From: Myxococcaceae bacterium | GTDB lineage: Bacteria; Myxococcota; Myxococcia; Myxococcales; Myxococcaceae | Length of the DNA: 5,030 nt | Assembly (NCBI GenBank): GCA_018262385.1 | Contig: JAGSPQ010000375.1 | Coordinates: 1-5,030 of the forward strand | Direction of reading: 5' to 3' | Part shown: positions 1-5,030 of the stretch, piece after piece | How the letters are laid out: every line of letters starts with the position of its first letter | How positions within the stretch are numbered: position 1 is the first letter of the stretch | Notes under the pieces: generated by a model | What the model was told of the DNA's origin: nothing | Database searches by the model: none | The model's input: only the letters and a program-made list of their open reading frames with translations | Program-made: the position numbers and the translations under genes

Positions 1-605
1 CCGGGCCCGCACTTGTTGTTGCAGCTGCCGCAGTTGGTGGGGTCGAACTGGGTGTTGGAGCACACCCCGTTGCACAGCGTCTGGCCGGGGCTGCACTGGC
101 CGACGCAGCTGCCCATGAGGCACGAGTCGCCGCCGGTGCAGACCTTCCCGCAGGCGCCGCAGTTGGTCCGATCGGTGTTGGTGTCGACGCACGAGTTGCC
201 GCAACGGGTCAGCGCGCCGGAGCAGGTGGTGACGCACCGCTGGGCCTGGCACAGCTGGCCAGTGGCGCACTTGTTTCCACAGGTGCCGCAGTTGGCCGGG
301 TCGCTCTCGACGTTGGTGCAGACGTTGTTGCAGCGCAGCAGCGGCTGGGTGCAGGCGCAGGCGCCGTTGGTGCAGGCCTCGAGCGTCGCGCAGGCCGCCG
401 AGCACTTGCCGCAGTTGGCCAGATCGCGGGTCAGGTCGACGCAGGCGCCGCCGCAGTTCGACAGCCCGCCGGTGCAGCTGGTGGCGCAGGTGCCGGCGTT
501 GCAGACCTTGTTCGCCTCGCAGGCGCGGCCGCAGCCGCCGCAGTTCTTCGGATCACTGTTGAGCTTCACGCAGGCGCTGCCGCAGCGGATCTCGCCCGCC
601 GCGCA
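1..605 (-). repeat. Degenerate tandem repeat coding for eight-Cys units (about 43 aa each)
   Basis: Units lie at 477-605, 354-476, 225-353 and 96-224, with a fifth unit from 95 that is cut by the window edge. Lengths are 129, 123, 129 and 129 nt. All four complete units have the same cysteine spacing, C-x6-C-x3-C-x9-C-x2-C-x3-C-x5-C-x4-C, and the fifth follows it through its sixth Cys. Only the linker to the next unit varies (3, 1, 3 and 3 residues). Shared residues include CVD or a variant near the third Cys, D..NCG before the fourth, and CG after it. The cysteine spacing is fixed while the other residues vary, which points to disulfide- or metal-based folding under selection and not to a recent DNA duplication. 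Confidence 0.9.
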
Positions 606-773
606 GGCCGGGCCGCCGCCGGGGTCGGGGGTGCAGCGGCTGGCGACGCAGACGAACCCCTCGGGGCAGGGCAGGTTGCCGGTGCTGCCACACAGAAGAA
701 TCTCGGTGCGCGAGCAGGCGGTGGAACAGAGGAGCGCACCGGCGCTGAGGACGAGAAGAGCGCGAAATTTCAT
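1..773 (-). CDS. Cys-rich tandem-repeat secreted protein, putative lipoprotein (partial, C-terminus beyond left edge)
   Basis: Reading the minus strand from the ATG at 773 gives 257 open codons that continue past the window edge. The N-terminus looks exported: MKFR, then a hydrophobic stretch (residues 5-15), then STAC at 17-20. Cys20 could be a lipidation site, although Ser at -3 makes a poor lipobox, so a plain signal peptide is also possible. The mature part is full of cysteine (44 Cys in 257 residues, counting the leader). After a short four-Cys segment (C28, C36, C42, C47) and a PDPGGG linker come four full repeats and one cut repeat starting at C57, C100, C141, C184 and C227. Repeats of the type CVD...NCG.CG..C are common in large surface or secreted proteins of myxobacteria; their function is generally unknown. 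The start is well supported because no other start codon lies upstream nearby and the signal sequence begins there, but no Shine-Dalgarno is seen before it. It lies 56 nt after rlmH on the same strand. The plus-strand frame over this region is a shadow. Confidence 0.85.
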   Translation of the reverse strand, partial: MKFRALLVLSAGALLCSTACSRTEILLCGSTGNLPCPEGFVCVASRCTPDPGGGPACAAGEIRCGSACVKLNSDPKNCGGCGRACEANKVCNAGTCATSCTGGLSNCGGACVDLTRDLANCGKCSAACATLEACTNGACACTQPLLRCNNVCTNVESDPANCGTCGNKCATGQLCQAQRCVTTCSGALTRCGNSCVDTNTDRTNCGACGKVCTGGDSCLMGSCVGQCSPGQTLCNGVCSNTQFDPTNCGSCNNKCGP

Positions 774-829
774 AGGTGGGACGGGACGCCTTGATGCCGG
801 CCGTTTCGGCGCTCGACTGTACCGGAGCT

Positions 830-1288
830 TCAGGCCCGGTGGTACGACTCTCCCCGCAGCAGGGTGAAGACCCGGTACAGCTGCTCCATCAGCACCAGCC
901 GGGCCAGCCGGTGGGGCAGGGTGAAGCGCGAGAGCGACAGCACCAGCGCCGCCCGCGCTCGGACCTCGTCGGACAGCCCTTCGTCGCCGCCGATCACGAA
1001 CGCCAGGTCCTTGCCGCCCTGCTGCTGCTTGCCCAACCACTGGGCCAGCTCGGGGGTCGACAGCTGCTTGCCCCGCTCGTCGAGCGCCACCAGCACGTCT
1101 CTGGCAGACAGCTTGCCCAGCAGCGCCTCACCCTCGGCGGTGCGGGCCTGGGCGCCCGAGCTGCGGGACTCCGGCAGCTCCTTCAGCTCGGTCTTCGCGT
1201 AGTGCTGCAGCCGCTGGGTGTACTCGGCGACGCCCGGCGCAAACAGGCCCGAGCGGTCCTTTCCGACCGACAGAACGGTGAGCTTCAG
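830..1288 (-). CDS. rlmH: 23S rRNA (pseudouridine1915-N3)-methyltransferase RlmH, probable CTG start
   Basis: RlmH is a small SPOUT methyltransferase that uses SAM to methylate pseudouridine 1915 in helix 69 of 23S rRNA on the assembled 70S ribosome. Starting at CTG 1288, the protein is 152 aa (E. coli RlmH has 155). The N-terminus reads (M)KLTVLSVGK, matching the family's first strand. The SAM-binding trefoil-knot motif FVIGGDEGL is at 97-105, followed by LSLSRFTLPH (117-126), a helix with EQLYR (135-139), and the typical YHRA C-terminus (149-152). No ATG, GTG or TTG occurs in frame between the family N-terminus and codon 65, and I found none in the stretch just upstream that I read. The first usual codon, GTG at 1096, would leave only 88 residues and delete half of the fold. 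The CTG overlaps the rsfS TGA stop (CTGA) and is preceded by GAGAAGG, which fits translational coupling. The product identity is near certain; the start codon is less so. Confidence 0.95.
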   Translation of the reverse strand: MKLTVLSVGKDRSGLFAPGVAEYTQRLQHYAKTELKELPESRSSGAQARTAEGEALLGKLSARDVLVALDERGKQLSTPELAQWLGKQQQGGKDLAFVIGGDEGLSDEVRARAALVLSLSRFTLPHRLARLVLMEQLYRVFTLLRGESYHRA

Positions 1289-1842
1289 ACCACCTTCTCG
1301 CGGGGCGCGTCGGCCCAGAGGCCCTCGAGATCGTAGAACCCGCGGGCGTCGGACAGGAACAGGTGGGCGACCACCTCGCCGTAGTCGAGCAGCACCCAGT
1401 TGCCGGTCTGCTCGCCTTCCCGGCCGATCGGCTTCTTCCCTTCCGGCCGCAGCTTGTCTTCCACCCCCTCGGCGAGCGCGTTCACCATCCGCTCGGTGTC
1501 GCCCGAGCCGACCACGATGTAGTCGGCGTAGGAGGCCTTGCCGCGCACGTCGAGCACCAGCACGTCGGTGCCCTTGGTGTCGACGATCGCGTGGGCGATC
1601 TTGTGGGCGAGCGCGTGGGCCTCCGGGTTGTCCTTGATCGGCCCGACGTAGCGCTCTGGCGGCTTGCGCTTGCGCTTGGTCTTGGTCGGCGGGCGCTTGA
1701 GGCCCGGGCGCTTGCCCTTGGTCTTGCCTTTGACCGGCTTGCCTTTGGCGGTCTTGCCCTTGAGGGGCTTCTTCTTGGTCTTGTCCTTCGCGGAACCCCT
1801 CGAGGACGCTTTGGAGGACTTCTTCTTTTTCGGAGGTGCCAT
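1285..1842 (-). CDS. rsfS: Ribosomal silencing factor RsfS with long Lys/Arg-rich N-terminal extension
   Basis: RsfS (YbeB/Iojap family) binds ribosomal protein uL14 on the 50S subunit and blocks joining to 30S, lowering translation during starvation or stationary phase. The ORF from ATG 1842 encodes 185 aa, against 105 in E. coli. The family domain starts near residue 72 and includes the Iojap signatures ASYADYIVVGSGDTERMV (103-120), GNWVLLDYGEVVAHLF (147-162) and RGFYDLEGLW (167-176). Residues 1-64 are a low-complexity basic tail with 29 Lys/Arg and only two acidic residues, including KGK-type repeats (28-44). No other start codon exists that would give the short form with an intact domain. 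AAGAGG, overlapping the proA stop, is a Shine-Dalgarno candidate 10 nt upstream. The gene lies 14 nt after proA and overlaps rlmH by 4 nt. nadD, often the gene before rsfS, is absent here. Confidence 0.96.
   Translation of the reverse strand: MAPPKKKKSSKASSRGSAKDKTKKKPLKGKTAKGKPVKGKTKGKRPGLKRPPTKTKRKRKPPERYVGPIKDNPEAHALAHKIAHAIVDTKGTDVLVLDVRGKASYADYIVVGSGDTERMVNALAEGVEDKLRPEGKKPIGREGEQTGNWVLLDYGEVVAHLFLSDARGFYDLEGLWADAPREKVV
1286..1299 (-). promoter_or_regulatory. rsfS/rlmH stop-start overlap with candidate ribosome binding site
   Basis: The last rsfS codons contain GAGAAGG (1299-1293), followed by four bases and CTG (1288-1286), whose last two bases begin the rsfS TGA stop. The layout matches the ATGA and GTGA couplings that are common in bacterial operons, except that the start base is C. 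This site decides the proposed rlmH start. Confidence 0.6.
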
Positions 1843-1852
1843 GGGCCGCGGA

Positions 1853-1858
1853 CCTCTT
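1853..1858 (-). promoter_or_regulatory. Candidate Shine-Dalgarno for rsfS inside the proA stop codon region
   Basis: AAGAGG begins within the proA TAA stop and ends 10 nt before the rsfS ATG. The spacing is slightly long. No promoter or terminator fits in the 14-nt gap, so rsfS is most likely transcribed with proA. Confidence 0.5.
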
Positions 1859-3104
1859 AGCGGACCTGCCCCTCGCCCTCCACCACGTACTTCTGGGCGG
1901 TCAGCTCCTTCAGGCCCATCGGCCCGAAGGCGTGCAGCCGGGAGGTGCTGATTCCCACCTCGGCGCCCAGGCCCAGTTCGCCTCCGTCGTTGAACCGGGT
2001 CGAGGCGTTCACCATCACCCCCGAGGCGCAGACCTCGCGGGTGAAGCGCTCGGCGTTGGGGCGGGAGCGGGTGACGATCGCCTCGGTGTGCTCGCTGCCG
2101 TAGCGGGCGATGTGCTCCAGCGCGCCGTCGAGTCCGTCGACCACCTTCACCGCCAGGATCAGCTTGAGGAACTCCTGCCCGAAGTCGGAAGGGGAGGCCT
2201 TCTTCACCGGCACCTTCGCTCCCTGCAGCAGCTTGTAGGCCCGGGGCTCCGCCCGCAGCTCGACCCCGGCCTGGGCCAGCGCCGCCCCGGCCTTGGGGAG
2301 GAACTTCCCGGCGACCCGCGCGTCCACCAGCAGGCACTCGGCGGCGTTGCACACTCCGGGTCGGGAGGCCTTGGCGTTGAGGATGATCGCTTCCGCCTTC
2401 TTCAGGTCGGCCTCGGCGTCGACGTAGACGTGGCAGACGCCCTTGTAGTGCTTCACCACCGGGATCCGCGCGTGCTCGGCGACGAAGCGGATCAGCCCCT
2501 CTCCGCCGCGCGGGATGCAGAGGTCGATCTCTCCTTCCAGCTGCAGCAGTTGCAGCAGTTGATCGCGATCGGCCGAGGGAACCAGCTGGATGCAGGCCGC
2601 CGGGAGCCCCGCCCGGGTCAGGCCGCGCTGGAGGCAGGCGGCGATGATCCGGTTGCTGCGCAGCGACTCGCTGCCGCCGCGCAAGATCACCGCGTTGCCG
2701 CTCTTGAGGCACAGCGCCGCGGCGTCACTGGTCACGTTTGGGCGCGACTCGTAGATCATCAGCACCGTGCCCAGCGGCAGCCGCTGCTTGCGGACCTTCA
2801 GCCCGTTGGGGCGCTTCCACCGCTCGGTCACCTCGCCGACCGGATCGGGAAGCTTCGCCACCGCCTCGATCGCCTTCGCCATCGCCTCCACCCGCTGGGC
2901 GTCGAGCGCCAGCCGATCGAGGAACGCCGGGTCCTTCTTCGACCGCTTCGCGTCCGCCACGTCGAGCGCGTTCTGCGCCAGCACCAGCTTGCGCCGCTTG
3001 CGCAGCACCGCCGCCATCGCCTTGAGCGCGTCGTTCTTCTGCCGGGTGGTCGCGGTCGAGAGCACCCGCCGCGCCTGCTTTGCCGCTGCCGCCAATTGCT
3101 GCAT
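1857..3104 (-). CDS. proA: Gamma-glutamyl phosphate reductase (glutamate-5-semialdehyde dehydrogenase), ProA
   Basis: ProA is the second enzyme of proline synthesis. It reduces gamma-glutamyl phosphate with NADPH to glutamate-5-semialdehyde, which cyclises to pyrroline-5-carboxylate. The product is 415 aa (E. coli ProA has 417) and is full length. Visible family motifs are [16 protein letters not shown] (110-125), [12 protein letters not shown] (133-144), IPRGGEGL (197-204), KGVCHVYVD (221-229), the catalytic Cys252 in [19 protein letters not shown] followed by LGLGAE (366-382), and [10 protein letters not shown] (393-402). The ATG at 3104 aligns with the usual N-terminus (AAKQA close to the start). 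There is no clear Shine-Dalgarno, and a TACAAT -10 candidate lies so close that the mRNA leader would be only a few bases. It is the first gene of the minus-strand run. Its usual partner proB (glutamate 5-kinase) is not beside it. Confidence 0.98.
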   Translation of the reverse strand: MQQLAAAAKQARRVLSTATTRQKNDALKAMAAVLRKRRKLVLAQNALDVADAKRSKKDPAFLDRLALDAQRVEAMAKAIEAVAKLPDPVGEVTERWKRPNGLKVRKQRLPLGTVLMIYESRPNVTSDAAALCLKSGNAVILRGGSESLRSNRIIAACLQRGLTRAGLPAACIQLVPSADRDQLLQLLQLEGEIDLCIPRGGEGLIRFVAEHARIPVVKHYKGVCHVYVDAEADLKKAEAIILNAKASRPGVCNAAECLLVDARVAGKFLPKAGAALAQAGVELRAEPRAYKLLQGAKVPVKKASPSDFGQEFLKLILAVKVVDGLDGALEHIARYGSEHTEAIVTRSRPNAERFTREVCASGVMVNASTRFNDGGELGLGAEVGISTSRLHAFGPMGLKELTAQKYVVEGEGQVR

Positions 3105-3110
3105 GCGCTC

Positions 3111-3121
3111 TGTATATTGTA
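3111..3121. promoter_or_regulatory. Shared AT-rich core of a divergent proA / TPR-gene promoter
   Basis: The 29 bp between the divergent start codons contain one AT-rich block, TGTATATTGTA, in otherwise GC-rich DNA. On the plus strand it holds TATATT (3113-3118) and on the minus strand TACAAT (3121-3116), each one base from the -10 consensus TATAAT. The predicted start points are about 3125 for the TPR gene and about 3109 for proA, leaving leaders of roughly 9 and 5 nt. No convincing -35 boxes are visible at the usual spacing. The overlapping hexamers imply that polymerase could not serve both directions at once. This is an inference from sequence only. Confidence 0.5.
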
Positions 3122-3133
3122 GACGCGCTGCCG

Positions 3134-3442
3134 ATGAACGACCGCGAAGCGATGTTCAAGCAGATGGTGGCCGAGTACCCCGACTCTCCGATGGGGCACT
3201 TCTCGCTCGGCAAGCTGTACCTCGACGGGCAGCGCTGGGCCGAAGCCGCGCCCTGCTTCGAGACGGCGGTGAAGCTGGATCCGACCTACGCGGCCGCCTT
3301 CGTCGCGCTCGGCGACGCGTGGAACGGAGCCGGCGATTCCGCCCGCGCCCGCGCCGCCTGGGAACAGGCGCTGCAGACTCCGCTGGGCCGCAAGGACCTG
3401 AGCCTGCAGGAGGACCTCGCGCAGCGGATTTCAGACCTCTAG
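3134..3442 (+). CDS. Small tetratricopeptide repeat (TPR) protein
   Basis: This is a 102-aa protein with no signal peptide or membrane segment, so it is probably cytoplasmic. After a short helix (residues 3-15) come two TPR-like units. The first covers about 18-51, with the G..Y pattern at LGKLYLDG and [13 protein letters not shown] at its end. The second covers about 52-85, with [11 protein letters not shown] and [10 protein letters not shown] charged helix (86-102) probably caps the array. TPRs mediate protein-protein contacts; the partner cannot be told from sequence. The ATG at 3134 is preferred over a TTG at 3080 because the extra residues would lie over the proA start and the promoter core. 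It is divergent from proA and convergent with the GH25 gene, their stops being 8 nt apart. No specific family name is recognised. Confidence 0.88.
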   Translation: MNDREAMFKQMVAEYPDSPMGHFSLGKLYLDGQRWAEAAPCFETAVKLDPTYAAAFVALGDAWNGAGDSARARAAWEQALQTPLGRKDLSLQEDLAQRISDL

Positions 3443-3455
3443 CTCGGGCGCTAGA
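3438..3455. terminator. Inverted repeat spanning the two convergent stop codons (weak terminator candidate)
   Basis: TCTAGC (3438-3443) pairs perfectly with GCTAGA (3450-3455) around a 6-nt loop. The two TAG stop codons of the TPR gene and the GH25 gene lie inside the arms. A stem this short without a T-run would be a poor intrinsic terminator. It may simply result from two TAG codons facing each other. Confidence 0.25.
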
Positions 3456-4767
3456 ACCAGCCGGCCCACTTGCGCAGCGCCATCTCCGAGCCGGTGAAGA
3501 CGTCCTTGTCGATGGTGGTGCCGCTGGTCTGCACGAACGGATACTTGTAGTCGCTGCTGTTCGGGCTCCAGTGCGCGTCCCACATCGGCGACTTCGGGAC
3601 CACGCGGTGCGCCTGCGCGACCCGGCTCGCCGAGGTGTAGATCAGCGGCCAGGTGCCGGTGACCTGGTGCACCCGCACCGCCGCGTCGCGCAGCGTCTGG
3701 GGAGAGCTCAGCGCGCTCGCTTCCCAGTCGAGCGCCAGCCGCGTGCCCGGCTTGAGCGGGCCGTGGATCCCCAGCGTCTTGAGGAAGTGATCGGCCTGCG
3801 CCCGGCCGTTGCCGGGGGTGAGGAAGTGGTAGGCGAGCCGCAGATCGAACTTGCCCGGCTCGAGCTTGCGCCCCATCTGGGCCCAGCGGTGCTTGAAGGT
3901 CGGGTCGGTGTAGCCGGTGCCCTCGGTCGCCTTGATCCCCATGAAGCGGGTGCTCTTCTCGTTCAGCACCCGGTTGAACGTCGCCTGGCTCTGGTAGTGC
4001 GAGGTGTCGTAGCCCTTCTGGAACTGCCCCGGCTTCACGTCGGGAAACCGGCCCGCGCCGACCGAGGCCTTCGCCAGCGCCGCGCGCGTCTTCGCGTCGG
4101 CCACTCCGGTGATGCCCAGGTGGTGCTTGCGCTGAAACCCGCGCACCGCTTTTTCCGTCGCCTGGGTGAAGAGCGCGTCGATGCGCCCCGGCGCCCCGCC
4201 CAGCAACTTCAGCTCGCTCTCGACCTTCTTCACCTGCTGCTGCAGCCCGCGCAGCACCCTGCCGCCGATCGCGTCGCCGGTGTCGGGAACGTACTTGTCC
4301 GCCTTGCGGTACTTGTGCAGCGCGCGCAGCGTGTCGCCGTCGAACACCCCGTCGACCTTGCCGGTCGCGAAACCCAGGTGCGCCAGCTTCCGCTCGACCG
4401 CGAGGATGTCGCGGCCCTTCTGGCCGAGGCGGGCCGGCGTCTCGAACCCGCTCTTCACATACAGCTGTTGCTGCTTGAGCGCGGCGAGCTCGGTGCCGTC
4501 GATCGCTCCGCTCACCGCCAGGTGCTTCTCGGTCTGCAGCCGCCTCACTGCTTCCTCGGTGGCCGCGTCGAAGGTTCCGCTCACCGGCCCGCGGTAGGCG
4601 CCGATGCCACGCAGCTCGCGCTGCAGCGCTTCGACCGCCGCGCCTTGATCTCCGAGGGCGAGGGTCTGGGCGCCTTTGATCGCCGAGGAGATCCGGCGGA
4701 AGTCTCCCCGGCTCTTCTCGAGGTCGCTGGGGAGGACGCGATGGCGCAGCAGGGCGGTGGTGGGCAT
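3451..4767 (-). CDS. GH25 lysozyme-type muramidase with three N-terminal peptidoglycan-binding repeats
   Basis: The 438-aa protein appears to cleave the MurNAc-GlcNAc backbone of peptidoglycan. Three PG_binding_1-like repeats lie at about 36-98 (LGDQGAAVEALQREL, then GTFDAATEEAV), 119-175 (VERKLAHLG, then GVFDGDTLRAL) and 179-232 (VESELKLLG, then ALFTQATEKAV). The GH25 domain spans about 249-438. It opens with KGYDTSHYQ (251-259), then has GIKATEGTG (277-285), LAYHF (311-315), LALDWEAS (344-351), WPLIYTS (373-379), MWDAHW (395-400), and FVQTSG followed by IDKDVF (411-424). By family comparison the acidic catalytic residues would be Asp254, Asp347 and Glu349. The N-terminus (MPTTALLRHRV) has no signal peptide, and an upstream in-frame ATG at 4926 adds a non-conserved Arg-rich stretch, not a leader. 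No Shine-Dalgarno is seen. It could be a phage-type endolysin, a lysis-released enzyme, or a substrate of a specialised export route. Confidence 0.92.
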   Translation of the reverse strand: MPTTALLRHRVLPSDLEKSRGDFRRISSAIKGAQTLALGDQGAAVEALQRELRGIGAYRGPVSGTFDAATEEAVRRLQTEKHLAVSGAIDGTELAALKQQQLYVKSGFETPARLGQKGRDILAVERKLAHLGFATGKVDGVFDGDTLRALHKYRKADKYVPDTGDAIGGRVLRGLQQQVKKVESELKLLGGAPGRIDALFTQATEKAVRGFQRKHHLGITGVADAKTRAALAKASVGAGRFPDVKPGQFQKGYDTSHYQSQATFNRVLNEKSTRFMGIKATEGTGYTDPTFKHRWAQMGRKLEPGKFDLRLAYHFLTPGNGRAQADHFLKTLGIHGPLKPGTRLALDWEASALSSPQTLRDAAVRVHQVTGTWPLIYTSASRVAQAHRVVPKSPMWDAHWSPNSSDYKYPFVQTSGTTIDKDVFTGSEMALRKWAGWF

Positions 4768-4926
4768 GGGGAGGTTATCGGTGCGGCTCCCACCTCGTTC
4801 ACTGACACTCCGGAGTGACGCAGCCAAGCCCGCGCGACCCGTCGGCTTCGAGGCCTGGCGGGGGATCGGTGTCCACCTCACGTGACAAGCGGCGCTCGGG
4901 CGGCGCAGCCGAAACGGCAGCCGCAT
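4768..4926. other. Intergenic region upstream of the GH25 gene
   Basis: This 159-nt GC-rich gap lies between the GH25 start and the stop of the next minus-strand gene. It should hold the GH25 promoter, but I see no convincing -35/-10 pair. TTGTCA (4889-4884, minus) resembles a -35 box but has no -10 at the right distance. It overlaps the palindrome CACGTG (4879-4884). No small ORF here has coding character that I can support. Confidence 0.5.
4900..4924 (-). terminator. Hairpin just after the right-edge gene (possible terminator)
   Basis: On the minus strand, two bases after the TAA stop at 4929-4927, GCGGC pairs with GCCGC (5 bp), enclosing a small internal loop (T against TGC) and an inner stem GCCG/CGGC (4 bp) around a TTT loop. 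There is no T-run after the stem, so intrinsic termination is uncertain. The placement right after a stop codon is the main support. Confidence 0.3.
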
Positions 4927-5030
4927 TTACGTTCGGCGCGAGTTTCCCGGCGAATTCTCCGCGGTGCCGAAGCCCGCGAGGAAGGTGAGCGCCTGCTCCT
5001 CCGCCCAGAAGCGGGGAGCGACGATCGATC
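4927..5030 (-). CDS. C-terminal fragment of an unidentified protein (5' part beyond right edge)
   Basis: The minus-strand frame entering from the right edge encodes 33 residues and then TAA at 4929-4927. It includes APRFWAEEQALTFLAGFG followed by a polar Ser/Asn/Arg-rich tail (ENSPGNSRRT). Of the 33 codons, 29 end in G or C, the same strong bias as the other genes, while the competing frames give Arg/Ser- or Gly/Ala-rich translations typical of shadows. The fragment is too short to assign a family. The tail suggests a natural C-terminus and not a cut domain. A weaker alternative is a plus-strand gene starting near GTG 4971. Confidence 0.55.
   Translation of the reverse strand, partial: SIVAPRFWAEEQALTFLAGFGTAENSPGNSRRT

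Noticed and set aside
800..810. GCCG-TTT-CGGC hairpin between rlmH and the Cys-rich gene, as a terminator
   Set aside because: The stem has only 4 bp and no T-run follows it. A similar element occurs by chance in the 4900-4924 hairpin, as expected in GC-rich DNA.
13..867. Plus-strand open frame of 284 codons over the left edge
   Set aside because: It is the complement of the Cys-rich repeats; its regular Gln/Val/Pro pattern (PQLVGS and variants) mirrors the minus-strand NCG.C codons.
830..1096. rlmH as an 88-residue protein starting at GTG 1096
   Set aside because: The upstream frame to 1288 is open and encodes the conserved RlmH N-terminal half, so a start at 1096 would remove half of the fold.
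1285..2712. Reading rsfS as a 475-residue protein from 2712
   Set aside because: Everything before residue 291 of that frame is an out-of-frame translation of proA; the real start is the ATG at 1842 with its Shine-Dalgarno candidate.
1836..3122. Plus-strand open frame of 428 codons opposite proA
   Set aside because: It lies fully antisense to a well-supported, full-length proA and has a His/Gln/Leu-rich shadow composition without motifs.
4770..4778. GGGAGGTTA on the plus strand, resembling a Shine-Dalgarno
   Set aside because: No plausible plus-strand coding sequence follows it; the stretch after it is antisense or intergenic.
2767..4818. Long plus-strand open frame of 683 codons
   Set aside because: It runs antisense to the proA 5' end and the GH25 gene and out of frame over the TPR gene; its translation is Arg/Ala/Gly-rich with no motifs. 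It is an effect of high GC.
4768..4926. N-terminal extension of the GH25 protein to the ATG at 4926
   Set aside because: The added residues are Arg/Ser/Pro-rich, show no leader or domain, and would run right up to the stop of the neighbouring gene. The extension remains possible but unsupported.

Overview
This is a GC-rich bacterial window with tightly packed genes and very high G/C at third codon positions. The Cys-rich tandem-repeat lipoprotein-like protein at the left edge, the weak or absent Shine-Dalgarno sequences and the overall gene content suggest a myxobacterium (Myxococcota, formerly Deltaproteobacteria). That placement is an inference; there is no rRNA or other decisive marker here.

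Layout. On the minus strand, reading leftward from about 3104, is an operon-like run: proA (gamma-glutamyl phosphate reductase, proline synthesis), then rsfS (ribosomal silencing factor) after a 14-nt gap, then rlmH (23S rRNA pseudouridine-1915 methyltransferase) with a 4-nt stop/start overlap. After a 56-nt gap comes a Cys-rich repeat protein that runs off the left edge. Divergent from proA, on the plus strand, is a small two-TPR protein (3134-3442). Its start codon is 29 bp from that of proA, and the two probably share an AT-rich promoter core. Convergent with the TPR gene is a 438-aa minus-strand protein with three peptidoglycan-binding repeats and a C-terminal GH25 lysozyme domain (3451-4767). 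The last 104 nt hold the C-terminal end of another minus-strand gene.

How the genes relate. rsfS-rlmH is a widely conserved ribosome-linked pair. It usually sits beside nadD and, in many lineages, the proB-proA genes. Here nadD and proB are missing from the expected places, so proA abuts rsfS directly. The muralytic enzyme and the Cys-rich protein look like cell-envelope or predation-type accessory functions, not part of the same pathway.

Points most worth checking: rlmH has no ATG, GTG or TTG start that gives a full-length protein and seems to start at CTG; RsfS carries an unusual Lys/Arg-rich tail of about 64 residues; the Cys-rich protein has an almost crystalline eight-cysteine repeat; and the GH25 enzyme has no visible export signal. 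I found no RNA genes, CRISPR array, IS element or clear new multi-gene system.
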